Below are positions 43,375 to 52,158 of a DNA stretch of 64,000 nt, one piece after another. The stretch spans positions 558,001 through 622,000 of the forward strand of contig NZ_JAPEHU010000002.1 in the NCBI RefSeq assembly GCF_028823635.1. Reading direction: 5' to 3'. Position numbers and translations under genes: made by a program. Each line of letters begins with the position of its first letter. Positions within the stretch are counted from its first letter, which is position 1. The stretch is from Demequina sp. B12. Lineage in GTDB: Bacteria; Actinomycetota; Actinomycetes; Actinomycetales; Demequinaceae. The notes under the pieces were generated by a model that worked only from the letters and a program-made list of their open reading frames with translations, was not told the DNA's origin and did no database searches.

Positions 43375-44697
43375 ATGGCATTCATGAGTTGGAGCCTTCA
43401 TGGCGACGGTCGCACCATTGCGCCCGATGCTGCGGTGGCACCTCGCGAGCGGCTCACGTGGCCGCGCACTATCGGTATTGGTGCACAACACGTCCTGGCG
43501 ATGTTTGGTTCCACCTTTGTGGTGCCGACCATCACCGGTTTCCCTCCGTCGACCACGCTGTTCTTCTCGGCGGTCGGTACGGTGCTGTTCCTCATCATCA
43601 CGGGCAACCGCTTGCCGTCCTACCTGGGTTCGAGCTTTGCGTTCTTGGCGCCCATCATGGCGGCTACTGGCTCTCACTCCATGGGTGTGGCGCTTGGTGG
43701 CCTCGTCATGGTGGGGCTGATGCTGGCGATCGTGGGTCTCGTGGTCCACTTCGCTGGTACGCGGTGGATTGAAGTCACGATGCCGCCGGTGGTCACGGGG
43801 GCGATTGTGATGCTGATCGGCCTCAACCTCGCCCCTGCGGCGTGGGGCATGGTGTCAGTCTCGCTGACGTCTGCGCTCGTGTCGGGACTCGCAGTGATTG
43901 TCGTCACGGTGCTGTTCAAGGGCGTTCTGGGACGCCTATCGATTCTGCTGGGTACGGCTGTCGGCTGCGTTGTCGCGGCGTTCAACGGTGAGTACAACCT
44001 TGACAAGGTGAAGAGTGCAGCGTGGCTGGGCCTCCCTGACTTCACTGCACCACAGTTCGACACCTCGGTGATCATCATGTTCTTGCCGGTGCTGTTCGTG
44101 TTGATTGCCGAGAACATCGGGCACGTGAAGTCGGTGGCAGCCATGACGGGCGACAACCTGGACCCCTTGACTGGACGCGCGTTGCTTGCTGATGGCTTGG
44201 CTACCGCTGTGGCAGGTGCCGGCGGCGGTTCGGGTACGACGACGTATGCCGAGAACATTGGGGTGATGGCCGCGACGCGCGTCTACTCCACCGCTGCCTA
44301 CTGGTTCGCCGCGGGATTCGCACTGCTGCTGAGCCTGTCGCCCAAGTTCGGTGAACTGATCGCCGCGACGCCCGCTGGAGTGCTCGGTGGGCTCGCCACG
44401 GTGCTGTTCGGCATGATCGCTGTGCTGGGCGCGCGCATCTGGAGCCAGGGCAACGTGGACTTCGGTAACCCTGTCAACCTCATGCCCGTGGGTATCGCGC
44501 TCATTGTGGGCGCCGCCAACTACACGTGGGAAGTGGGCGATCTGAAGTTCGAAGGCATCGTGCTGGGCACGGCTGCGGCGTTGATCTGCTACCACCTTAT
44601 GGCGGTCATTACGCGTTGGCGTAGCGCAGACAACTCCGTCGCTTCTCCCGCTTTCGTTGAAGGCGACGAGGACAGAGAACTCGCTGAAGAGAAGTAG
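43375..44697 (+). CDS. NCS2 nucleobase:cation symporter (uracil permease-like)
   Basis: A 440-residue membrane protein with 12 to 14 hydrophobic segments. Family markers are GAQHVLAMFGSTFVVP at the N-terminus, NRLPSYLGSSFAF, IAENIGHVKSVAAMTG with the conserved Glu, and GSGTTTYAENIGVMA, the second conserved Glu region. The sequence fits UraA/uracil-xanthine permeases; substrate (uracil or xanthine) is not certain. ATG at 43375 is preceded by AAGGAG. The 137-base region upstream holds no recognised riboswitch. Confidence 0.92.
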   Translation: MAFMSWSLHGDGRTIAPDAAVAPRERLTWPRTIGIGAQHVLAMFGSTFVVPTITGFPPSTTLFFSAVGTVLFLIITGNRLPSYLGSSFAFLAPIMAATGSHSMGVALGGLVMVGLMLAIVGLVVHFAGTRWIEVTMPPVVTGAIVMLIGLNLAPAAWGMVSVSLTSALVSGLAVIVVTVLFKGVLGRLSILLGTAVGCVVAAFNGEYNLDKVKSAAWLGLPDFTAPQFDTSVIIMFLPVLFVLIAENIGHVKSVAAMTGDNLDPLTGRALLADGLATAVAGAGGGSGTTTYAENIGVMAATRVYSTAAYWFAAGFALLLSLSPKFGELIAATPAGVLGGLATVLFGMIAVLGARIWSQGNVDFGNPVNLMPVGIALIVGAANYTWEVGDLKFEGIVLGTAAALICYHLMAVITRWRSADNSVASPAFVEGDEDRELAEEK

Positions 44698-44713
44698 TCC
44701 GCGCATTCACGTG

Positions 44714-44750
44714 AGAAGGGCCGATGGGTGAGTCACCCATCGGCCCTTCT
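44714..44750. terminator. Bidirectional terminator between the permease and fabG
   Basis: An 18-base inverted repeat (AGAAGGGCCGATGGGTGA / TCACCCATCGGCCCTTCT) separated by one base, so the real loop is formed by opening the innermost pairs. It lies between convergent genes. The stem base is the same AGAAGGGCCG as at 29211-29242. Confidence 0.88.
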
Positions 44751-44770
44751 TGCGTGCTGTGGCCGCTGCT

Positions 44771-45475
44771 TTAGTGACCCATGCCGAGGCCGCCGTCGAC
44801 AGGCAGCACGGCGCCGGACACGTAGCCGGCGGCGTCGGAGGCAAGGTACAGCGCGGCTGCGGCAACATCGTCCGCAGAACCAAAGCGCTTGGCAGGGATG
44901 TTTGCCTCGTACTGCTTCACGAGGTCCTCTCCGAGCTCTTCGGTCATGTCGGTCGTAATGAATCCCGGGGCAATAACGTTGGCGGTGATCCCACGCTGCC
45001 CCACCTCGCGAGTAATGGAACGCGCCATGCCCACCAAGGCCGACTTCGACGATGAGTAGTTGACCTGGCCGGGGTTGCCCAGGAGACCCACCACCGAACC
45101 CACCAGGATGATGCGTCCGAAACGCTGGCGCATCATGGACTGGGTGGCGCGGCGAACGGTGCGGAACGTGCCGGTGAGGTTGACATTGAGGACGGTCTCG
45201 AAGTCCTCGTCCGACATCCGCATCAGTAGTCCGTCCTTGGTGATGCCCGCGTTGGCGACGAGCACTTCAACGCGCCCGTGACGCTCTTCAAGCGCGTCAA
45301 AGGCCGCATTCACCGCATCGGTATCCGTGATGTCTGCGATAGCACCGTCGACACCTTCCGGAAGCTCACCACTGCGGTGAATCGAACTGACGGTGTAGCC
45401 GGCTGCCACAAAGGACTCGGCGATGGCGCGGCCGATGCCGCGGTTGGCTCCAGTAACAAGGACGTGACGTGTCAT
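44771..45475 (-). CDS. fabG: 3-oxoacyl-[acyl-carrier-protein] reductase
   Basis: Short-chain dehydrogenase of 234 residues reducing 3-oxoacyl-ACP with NADPH. The cofactor motif is VTGANRGIGRAIAE, the NAGI motif is VLVANAGITKDGLL, and the active site is the Ser of SVVGLLG with Tyr and Lys in NYSSSKSALVG. The C-terminal AAALYLASDAAGYVSG is typical. ATG at 45475 is chosen over far-upstream starts; TACCGT lies seven bases upstream. Likely housekeeping fatty-acid elongation partner of fabI. Confidence 0.93.
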   Translation of the reverse strand: MTRHVLVTGANRGIGRAIAESFVAAGYTVSSIHRSGELPEGVDGAIADITDTDAVNAAFDALEERHGRVEVLVANAGITKDGLLMRMSDEDFETVLNVNLTGTFRTVRRATQSMMRQRFGRIILVGSVVGLLGNPGQVNYSSSKSALVGMARSITREVGQRGITANVIAPGFITTDMTEELGEDLVKQYEANIPAKRFGSADDVAAAALYLASDAAGYVSGAVLPVDGGLGMGH

Positions 45476-45502
45476 GGGTGACACGGTACTAGCATCGCTG
45501 GC
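45476..45502. promoter_or_regulatory. Bidirectional promoter with adjacent -10 elements
   Basis: The divergent fabG and SURF1 starts are only 27 bases apart. TACCGT on the minus strand (45483-45488) and TAGCAT on the plus strand (45490-45495) are separated by a single base, each seven bases from its start codon. Both genes are predicted to be leaderless. Confidence 0.55.
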
Positions 45503-46312
45503 GTGACATTTCGAGGTTTGCCGGTCGCACGGATCGTGTTGACGGTCGTGATTGCGCTGAGCGTGAGCGCTGTCGCAGTCATGCTCGGCATGTGGCAGTA
45601 CGAGCGCCACGAGGTGAAGCGCGATGCCCGTGCCGCCTATGACGTGGCACAAGAACTCTCTCCCGTGCCACTGGCCGATGTTGTTCCGGCGGGGGCGTCG
45701 GAACTGCCTGCCGACGCCGAGTGGCGTTCCGTCATTGTCGAGGGCATCTTTGCCCAGGACTCAGCAACCGTGCTGCGTGGCCGTCCGGTGGATTCCACCC
45801 CCGCGCTGCAGTACTTGGCGTGGCTCGACAAGACCGATGGCGACAGCGTGCTGGTGTCGACAGGATGGGTGCCTCAACCTGAATCGCAGTCGGCCTTCGC
45901 GCAACCGAGCTACCCCACCGGTCACGTCACGGTGACGGGCATCGTGCGGGCGTGGGAAGACGACGACGGCAAGTCAGCGGAAGACTCGGTGTCCCGCATC
46001 AGTGCCGAACAACTCTCCCCCGCCTCCAGCCAACCAATGCCCGGCTACATCATGATTCGCGAGGTGTGCGATGCCGAAGGGTGCCGCGACACCGTAGCCG
46101 GTGAGCCAGTCCCTCTTCCCGAGCTGTCGCTCGGCCCCCACTTGTCGTATGCCTGGCAGTGGTGGATCTTCGCGGTTCTAGTGCCCGCTGGGGCGTTCTT
46201 GCTGCTGCGCCGCGATGCCCGCGAGGGCACCGCAACCGCCACTCCTACAGCCGTTCCGCGCAAGAAGCGCCGGCACACACTCTCTGACGAAGAGATTGAG
46301 GACGCGCTCTAG
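45503..46312 (+). CDS. SURF1 family protein
   Basis: A 269-residue membrane protein with N- and C-terminal membrane segments (about 10-32 and 210-230) flanking an extracytoplasmic domain. Family features are LGMWQYERHEVKRDA after the first segment, VLRGRPVDSTPALQYLAWL and VLVSTGWVP. SURF1/Shy1 proteins help assemble haem-copper cytochrome oxidase. The cytoplasmic tail is basic (KKRRHTLSDEEIEDAL). Starts with GTG. It fits with ctaA further along the window. The stop overlaps the end of the convergent ABC-F gene by four bases. Confidence 0.9.
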   Translation: MTFRGLPVARIVLTVVIALSVSAVAVMLGMWQYERHEVKRDARAAYDVAQELSPVPLADVVPAGASELPADAEWRSVIVEGIFAQDSATVLRGRPVDSTPALQYLAWLDKTDGDSVLVSTGWVPQPESQSAFAQPSYPTGHVTVTGIVRAWEDDDGKSAEDSVSRISAEQLSPASSQPMPGYIMIREVCDAEGCRDTVAGEPVPLPELSLGPHLSYAWQWWIFAVLVPAGAFLLLRRDAREGTATATPTAVPRKKRRHTLSDEEIEDAL

Positions 46313-47907
46313 GCCAAGGTGATGAGGTCTCGGTAGGAGTCGTTCCAGAGGTCCTCATCGGCGTCGGGCAACAACAGCACGCGTTCGGGCTCAAGCGCGT
46401 CGACAGCACCTTCATCGTGGGTCACGAGCACCACTGCGCCCTCGTAGGTCCTGAGCGCGCTGAGGATCTCCGCACGCGAGGCAGGGTCGAGGTTGTTGGT
46501 CGGCTCGTCAAGGAGCAACACATTCGCTTGGCTCACCACCAGTGTTGCAAGCGCCAAACGTGTCTTCTCTCCACCGGACAGCACGCGCGCAGGCTTGTCC
46601 GCGTCGTCCCCTGAGAATAGGAAAGAGCCCAACACCTTGCGGACCTCCGTATCGGCAAGGTCAGGAGCCGCGTGGCGCAAGTTCTCGACGACGGTGGCGT
46701 CCATGTCGAGAGTGTCGTGCTCCTGGGCGTAGTAGCCCAGCTTCAGTCCGTGGCCAGGCTCCACCTCACCGGTATCGGCGTCCTCCACGCCGGACAGCAA
46801 CTTGAGAAGGGTCGTCTTTCCCGCGCCGTTGAGGCCCAATACCACCACACGTGAACCACGGTCGATCGCCAAGTCCACGTCTGTGAAGACTTCGAGCGAC
46901 CCGTAACTCTTGGACAACCCATAGCCGCGCAGCGGAGTCTTGCCGCACGGAGCTGGGGTGGGGAAACGCAGACTTGCGACCTTGTCGATCTGCCGTTCGC
47001 CTTCGGTGTCGTTGAGGAGTTTCTCCGCACGTTTGATCATCTGCTGCGCAGCTGTCGCCTTCGATGCCTTGGCACGCATCTTCTCTGCCTGTGCCATGAG
47101 CGCAGAGGCCTTCTTCTCGGCATTGCGGCGTTCGGTGCGGCGACGCTTCTCGTCATCCTCACGCTGCTGGAGATAAAGATCCCAGCCCATCGCGTACTGG
47201 TCGAGCTCGCCGCGATTCGCGTCCAGGTAGAACACCTTCGTCACGACAGTACGGACCAGGTCGACGTCGTGACTGATCACGATCAATCCGCCAGAGTATG
47301 CCTTGAGGAAGTCCCGCAACCAGATGATGGAATCCGCATCGAGGTGGTTGGTCGGCTCGTCAAGGAGCAACGTCTCCGCATTCGAGAACAGAATCCGCGC
47401 CAGTTCTACGCGGCGCCGCTGACCGCCGGACAACGTGTGCAACGGCTGGCCCAGAATCCGGGAGTCAAGTCCAAGGTTTGCCGCGATCTGGGAGGCCTCA
47501 GACTCCGCCGCATACCCCCCGGCAGCGCGGAATCGTTCTTCGAGGCGGGGATACCGTTCCATCGCCTTGATCGACAACTTCTCGTCGGTACTCGACATGG
47601 CTTCCTCGGCCTCGCGCATCTTTGCCGCCAAACCGGCCAAGTCACGCGCTCCAAGGATGCGGTCCCGAGCCATCTTGTTCAGGTCGCCGCTGCGAGGATC
47701 CTGCGGCAGGTAGCCCACGGAACCGCGATGGGTCACCGACCCTCCTGAAGGCTGTCCTTCGCCTGCGAGGATTCGCGTCATCGTGGTCTTGCCAGCACCG
47801 TTGCGTCCCACCAGGCCGATGCGGTCTCCTGCATTCACGTGGAAGGACGTGGGGTGCAACAAGACACGGGGGCCGATGCGCATCTCAAGATTTTGCGCGC
47901 TAATCAC
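46309..47907 (-). CDS. ABC-F family ATPase
   Basis: A 532-residue protein with two ABC domains in tandem and no membrane segment. First domain: GRNGAGKTT, LSGGQRRRVE, LLLDEPTNHLD. Second domain: GLNGAGKTT, LSGGEKTRLA, LLLDEPTNNLD. The linker (about 240-315) is a Lys/Arg/Glu-rich helical hairpin as in ribosome-associated ABC-F proteins. These act on the ribosomal E site as translation factors or antibiotic-resistance proteins. Nothing here separates housekeeping from resistance types. Confidence 0.93.
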   Translation of the reverse strand: MISAQNLEMRIGPRVLLHPTSFHVNAGDRIGLVGRNGAGKTTMTRILAGEGQPSGGSVTHRGSVGYLPQDPRSGDLNKMARDRILGARDLAGLAAKMREAEEAMSSTDEKLSIKAMERYPRLEERFRAAGGYAAESEASQIAANLGLDSRILGQPLHTLSGGQRRRVELARILFSNAETLLLDEPTNHLDADSIIWLRDFLKAYSGGLIVISHDVDLVRTVVTKVFYLDANRGELDQYAMGWDLYLQQREDDEKRRRTERRNAEKKASALMAQAEKMRAKASKATAAQQMIKRAEKLLNDTEGERQIDKVASLRFPTPAPCGKTPLRGYGLSKSYGSLEVFTDVDLAIDRGSRVVVLGLNGAGKTTLLKLLSGVEDADTGEVEPGHGLKLGYYAQEHDTLDMDATVVENLRHAAPDLADTEVRKVLGSFLFSGDDADKPARVLSGGEKTRLALATLVVSQANVLLLDEPTNNLDPASRAEILSALRTYEGAVVLVTHDEGAVDALEPERVLLLPDADEDLWNDSYRDLITLA

Positions 47908-48039
47908 TAAAAAGCTCTCCTTGGCGGCAGCCGCTTGGTGGGATTTCTACAACGAACGAGCGCCTACCGCATCTTGTCCCCCGACTGCCAGGGACACCGC
48001 AGTAGCGTAAGCGCCGGTCCATTATCGCAAGGAGAACCC

Positions 48040-48651
48040 ATGAGCTCGCGCCACATCCTTTCCGGCCCCAACATCGCGCTGATCGCGGTGTTCGCCGCGT
48101 TCATCGCCGCCTCGACTCTGGTTCCGGAAGTCACCTTGGCGTTCGGAGTGCCATTCTCACTGCAAACGCTCGCAGTCGTCCTTGCGGGACTGTGCTTGGG
48201 CCCCTGGCGCGGCGCCGCCGCCGTCACGCTGTACGTCGTCGTGGGCGCAGCAGGTCTGCCGATCTATGCCAACAATGCTGCTGGGCTGGCAATCCTGGCC
48301 GGTCCCACCGGCGGGTTCCTCGTCGGCTTCATCCCCGCCGCATGGCTGGTCGGCTACGTGGCGGTACTGGTGCGCAAACGCATCAGACTCTCGTTGCCGG
48401 CGCTCATCATTGCCGGCCTCGTGTCGATTCCCGTGGTCTACGCGGTCGGCATCCCCTGGCTGTCACAGATCACGGGACTGACCCTGGGGCAGGCGACGGT
48501 GGCAATGTCGCCGTTCATGATTGGAGACGCCATCAAGGTTGTCATCGCCGCAAGTTTGGCGTCGATCATTCACCGGGCTTATCCCCAACTCATGCCTGCA
48601 AACCCCGTTCAGAAGACCGCTGTGGACGTGGAAGAGGCCGCGACCGCATAG
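48040..48651 (+). CDS. bioY: Biotin transporter S component
   Basis: A 203-residue membrane protein with six hydrophobic segments that binds biotin in an ECF transporter. Typical are LVPEVTLAFGVPFSLQTLAVVLAGLCLGPWRGA and the GAAGLPIYANNAAGLAILAGPTGGFLVGF segment. ATG at 48040 is preceded by AAGGAGAACCC and preferred over 47935. The 132-base upstream region contains a short inverted repeat TGTCCC/GGGACA (47975-47996), a possible regulatory site without known match. First gene of bioYMN. Confidence 0.94.
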   Translation: MSSRHILSGPNIALIAVFAAFIAASTLVPEVTLAFGVPFSLQTLAVVLAGLCLGPWRGAAAVTLYVVVGAAGLPIYANNAAGLAILAGPTGGFLVGFIPAAWLVGYVAVLVRKRIRLSLPALIIAGLVSIPVVYAVGIPWLSQITGLTLGQATVAMSPFMIGDAIKVVIAASLASIIHRAYPQLMPANPVQKTAVDVEEAATA

Positions 48652-48660
48652 CCTTAAGGC

Positions 48661-49368
48661 ATGATCGAGTTCAAGGGGGCTTCTGTCATCGCGCCCGACA
48701 CGGGCGTGACGATCCTGCAGCCGACAACACTTTCGCTGACGGAACGTCACATCAGCATCGTGGGCGCAAACGGCGGAGGCAAGTCAACATTGGTGAGGCT
48801 CATCAACGGCCTCATTCCGCCCACGGAAGGTTCCGTTGAGGTCGAAGGACTGAACGTCGCGACTCACGGTGCGGAAGTGCGCCGGCGCGTCGGATTCCTT
48901 TTCACCGACCCCTCAGCGCAGCTCATCATGCCCACTGCCGTCGAAGACGTCATGCTGTCGTTGCGCCGCTCGATCAAGGACAAGAACAAGCGCACCCGCG
49001 CCGCACTTGATGCCCTCGAAGAAATGGGACTTGGCGAACGCGCAGACGTGTCAGTCTCGGCGCTCTCCGGTGGCCAACGACAGTTGCTCGCACTTGCCGG
49101 AGTGCTCGCCGTGACACCGTCGGTTCTGATCGCCGACGAGCCCACCACGTTGCTCGACTTGCGCTGGCGCGCCCATGTCGGCGCGCTGCTGCGTTCCCTA
49201 CCAGTGCAGTTGATTGAAGTAACCCACGATCTCGACTCGGCATCACGGGCACAGCGCACCCTCGTCATCGACGACGGTCAGATCGCCTTCGACGGCCACC
49301 CCCATGAGGCCATCCAGCGCTACCGCGACCTGATGTTCGGACGCACCGCCAGGCAGGCACCCCAGTGA
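48661..49368 (+). CDS. bioM: ECF transporter ATPase for biotin
   Basis: A 235-residue ABC ATPase that energises the BioY module. Walker A is GANGGGKST, the signature is LSGGQRQLLA, Walker B is LIADEPTTLLD and the H-loop is VTHDLDSA. FLFTDPSAQLIMPTAVEDV is the Q-helix region typical of ECF ATPases (CbiO/EcfA). It lies nine bases after bioY, and its end overlaps bioN (GTGA). TAGCCT six bases before the ATG includes the bioY stop codon and may be coincidental. Confidence 0.93.
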   Translation: MIEFKGASVIAPDTGVTILQPTTLSLTERHISIVGANGGGKSTLVRLINGLIPPTEGSVEVEGLNVATHGAEVRRRVGFLFTDPSAQLIMPTAVEDVMLSLRRSIKDKNKRTRAALDALEEMGLGERADVSVSALSGGQRQLLALAGVLAVTPSVLIADEPTTLLDLRWRAHVGALLRSLPVQLIEVTHDLDSASRAQRTLVIDDGQIAFDGHPHEAIQRYRDLMFGRTARQAPQ

Positions 49369-50165
49369 TCTCCACCCTGGGTTTGTACCGACGGCGGGAC
49401 ACCCCGCTCCACCATGCTGCTGCCTGGTTCAAGGTACTGCTCCTGGTCGTGACTACCGTGGTGGTGCTCGTCAGCAACGACGTCGTCACCTCCATAGGAA
49501 TCATGTGCGCGGCACTGCTCTTGCTCGCCAGCACCGTTCCTCCCGCACGTGTCACGTTGTGGACCCTCATCGGTACCGCGCTCGTGGGTCTTCTCTCCTC
49601 AACTTTGTACCTGTGGCGCGGCGACTATCTCCGTGCAGCCGAGGTCAGTGCGGACCTGATCACGATTGTGGCCCTTGCGCTTGCGGTCACGACGTCAACA
49701 TCGATGGCAGCCATGCTCGACTTCGTCGCCGCGGCCGCACGCCCCATTCGTTTCATTCTTCCGCCTGAGACTCTGGGGCTCATGTTCGCTCTCATGCTGC
49801 GTGCGCTACCTGAGGTTGCGAAGATCTACATGGAGTCTCGCCAAGCCGCGCGGGCCCGTGGACTCGATAAATCCATGCGTGCAGTTCTCTTCCCCACCAC
49901 CACGCGTACCGTGGGCTTCGCACTCCAGCTCGGACAAGCGATCCATGCACGAGGAATCGGCGAAGAGTTCGATGCCACTCATGAGGCTAGGAGCGCACGC
50001 GACGCTCGCCTCAGCAAAAGAAAGCGCTCCAAGCCCTCCGCAGCCAGCTCCTCTACACACGCCACTGAGAAAGCCACTGCTGCAAGCGCGACGTCAACGT
50101 CTTCCATGACGAAGGAAGACGCGTTTGAGCTGCTCATTGCACCGCGTCCCCGCGACAACGAATAA
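49365..50165 (+). CDS. bioN: ECF transporter T component for biotin
   Basis: A 266-residue membrane coupling protein (CbiQ family). Five hydrophobic segments are followed by the EcfT coupling helices, with MESRQAARARGL supplying the Ala-Arg-Gly motif that contacts the ATPase. After GIGEEFDA there is a ~55-residue basic, Ser/Ala/Thr-rich tail that is longer than usual for BioN. Starts with GTG overlapping the bioM stop. The set bioY-M-N is complete. Confidence 0.92.
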   Translation: MISTLGLYRRRDTPLHHAAAWFKVLLLVVTTVVVLVSNDVVTSIGIMCAALLLLASTVPPARVTLWTLIGTALVGLLSSTLYLWRGDYLRAAEVSADLITIVALALAVTTSTSMAAMLDFVAAAARPIRFILPPETLGLMFALMLRALPEVAKIYMESRQAARARGLDKSMRAVLFPTTTRTVGFALQLGQAIHARGIGEEFDATHEARSARDARLSKRKRSKPSAASSSTHATEKATAASATSTSSMTKEDAFELLIAPRPRDNE

Positions 50166-50250
50166 CCGCCGCCGCACCACGTTCTGAACGCGCTTTGTCC
50201 GCATCTGCGGACTAGCCTGACGTGAACGGCGCATCTTCGAGGGAGGACGC

Positions 50251-51702
50251 ATGAGCGCACCCGATCACGGCCCAGCTGACGAGTTTGCTGTACCTGCCTC
50301 CAGTGGCCGCGCCACCATGAGCGTTCCTGTTCTCACGGCCATGGTCGTGGGAACGATGGTCGGTGCCGGGGTTTACTCCCTTCCCGCCTCCTTCGCCTCG
50401 TCGACGGGAGTGGCGGGGGCAGCCATTGCCTGGGCGATTGCGGGCGGCGGTATGTTGGCGTTGGCATTCGTGTTTCAGCGGCTCGCCATCGCGCGACCAG
50501 ACTTGGATTCCGGGATCTTCGCCTACGCGCAGGCCGGGTTCGGCGACTACATCGGATTCTTTTCTGCGTTCGGCTACTGGGTGAGCGCGTGCGTAGCGAA
50601 CGTCACCTACTGGGTCCTGGTGTCGTCCACGCTGGGATCGGTCGCTCCAGTGTTCGGGGATGGCGACACGTTTGCTGCCCTCCTGCTCGGCACAGCCGGC
50701 ATCTGGCTCTTCCACTTCATCATCCAGAAGGGCGTCACCCGCGCCACTGTCATCAACGGAATCGCCACCGTCGCCAAGATGGTGCCGTTGGCGATCTTCG
50801 CCGTGATCATCATGTCGGGGGCGTTCTCGTGGGAGACGTTCACGGACAACTTGTGGGCAGAGGACGGGTCGCTGGGTTCGTTGTCTGACCAAGTCCGCAG
50901 CACGATGCTTGTCACTGTCTTTGTGTTCATCGGAATCGAAGGCGCGAGCGTGTACTCCCGCTGGGCACGCAAGCGTGAAGACGTCGGAAAAGCTACAGTC
51001 TGGGGTTTCCTGTCAGTCCTCGCCATATTTGTCGCAGTGACGATGCTGAGCTACGGCGTACTCCCCCGCGAAGACCTCGCAGCGATGCGCCAACCTTCAG
51101 TAGCCGGGGTCTTAGAAGAAGCGGTGGGTGCCTGGGGCGCATGGGTTATCGGCATCGGCCTGCTGATCTCGGTGCTGGGCGCATACCTCGCTTGGTGTTT
51201 GCTTGCCGTCGAGTCGCTCTACATGACAGCCCGTCACGGCGATGCGCCGGCGGTGTTGTCTCACCTCAACAAGAACCGGGTGCCCTTCCGAGCACTCCTG
51301 GTGACGTCATTGGTGACGCAACTCTTCCTCGTGGTGGCGTTCTTCGCCGAAAGCGCCTTTGATTTCTCCCTTGAACTCACGAGTGCACTTGCCATCTTGC
51401 CGTACCTCCTGACCGCAGGGTTTGGCCTCAAGATCGCACTCAACGGAGGCAAGGTGGCGACGGCGGTGGCAGCGTCGTCAGTCGCGACCGTGTACGCGAT
51501 CTATCTTGTGTACGCCATGGGGCTCAAGTACGCACTGCTGGCGCTCATCATCTACGCCCCCGCGTCCCTGGTGTATGTCTGGTCGCGCAAGCAGCGCGGG
51601 AGAAAGATCTTCACACCGGCCGAGGCGGTCGTGTGTGTGCTCGCAAGCATCGGCGCGATCGCCGGCGTGTGGGCGCTGGCATCTGGAACCATCGCTCTGT
51701 AG
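50251..51702 (+). CDS. Basic amino acid antiporter (ArcD-like, APC superfamily)
   Basis: A 483-residue protein with about 12 to 13 membrane segments. TAMVVGTMVGAGVYSLP is the first-helix Gly-rich motif of APC exchangers, and IGIEGASVYSRWARKREDVG matches arginine:ornithine antiporters of the ArcD/LysI group. No arginine deiminase genes are adjacent, so lysine or arginine exchange outside an ADI operon is possible. ATG is preceded by GAGGGAGG. The 85 bases upstream contain a short hairpin GTCCGC/GCGGAC (50197-50212). Confidence 0.9.
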   Translation: MSAPDHGPADEFAVPASSGRATMSVPVLTAMVVGTMVGAGVYSLPASFASSTGVAGAAIAWAIAGGGMLALAFVFQRLAIARPDLDSGIFAYAQAGFGDYIGFFSAFGYWVSACVANVTYWVLVSSTLGSVAPVFGDGDTFAALLLGTAGIWLFHFIIQKGVTRATVINGIATVAKMVPLAIFAVIIMSGAFSWETFTDNLWAEDGSLGSLSDQVRSTMLVTVFVFIGIEGASVYSRWARKREDVGKATVWGFLSVLAIFVAVTMLSYGVLPREDLAAMRQPSVAGVLEEAVGAWGAWVIGIGLLISVLGAYLAWCLLAVESLYMTARHGDAPAVLSHLNKNRVPFRALLVTSLVTQLFLVVAFFAESAFDFSLELTSALAILPYLLTAGFGLKIALNGGKVATAVAASSVATVYAIYLVYAMGLKYALLALIIYAPASLVYVWSRKQRGRKIFTPAEAVVCVLASIGAIAGVWALASGTIAL

Positions 51703-51710
51703 GCGCACAC

Positions 51711-51777
51711 GACAGGCCACGCGCATGGGAAAGGCCGTGCCGCCCCCGCCGTCTGGCAAGGGGCCGCACGGCCTGTC
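51711..51777. terminator. Bidirectional terminator region with alternative stems
   Basis: The main hairpin is 51733-51746 with 51760-51773 (14 pairs, one mismatch). An outer arm GACAGGCC (51711-51718) can pair instead with GGCCTGTC (51770-51777). It lies between the convergent antiporter gene and sufT. Confidence 0.7.
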
Positions 51778-51831
51778 TCATGGTTCTGAGTGCGTCACCA
51801 ATCGGTGCGCTCACGCGCTGGCTTGCGAAAC

Positions 51832-52158
51832 TTAGACGTTGAAGCCCAAAGCACGCAGTTGTTCACGTCCGTCGTCGGTGATCTTGTCCGGACCCCACGG
51901 CGGCATCCACACCCAGTTGATGCGGTAGCCGTTGACCAGGCCTTCGAGAGCCTGGCCTGCCTGGTCTTCAATCACGTCGGTCAGCGGGCACGCTGCAGAC
52001 GTGAGCGTCATGTCAATGACGGCGTGCTGGTTCTCGTCCAGCGAGACCCCGTACACCAGCCCCAAGTCCACAACGTTGATGCCCAACTCGGGGTCAATCA
52101 CATCACGCAGAGCCTCTTCAACATCCGCCGCATTCGGCGGCGTTGCTGTCTCGGTCAT
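51832..52158 (-). CDS. sufT: SufT-like Fe-S maturation protein (DUF59)
   Basis: A 108-residue MIP18/DUF59 protein. DPELGINVVDLGLVYGV and LTSAACPLTDVIEDQ, with the conserved Cys, are the family markers; the Trp-rich C-terminal WVWMPPWGPDKITDDGR is also typical. In Gram-positive bacteria SufT helps deliver clusters to target enzymes. The ATG overlaps the sufU stop (ATGA). Last gene of the suf operon. Confidence 0.92.
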   Translation of the reverse strand: MTETATPPNAADVEEALRDVIDPELGINVVDLGLVYGVSLDENQHAVIDMTLTSAACPLTDVIEDQAGQALEGLVNGYRINWVWMPPWGPDKITDDGREQLRALGFNV

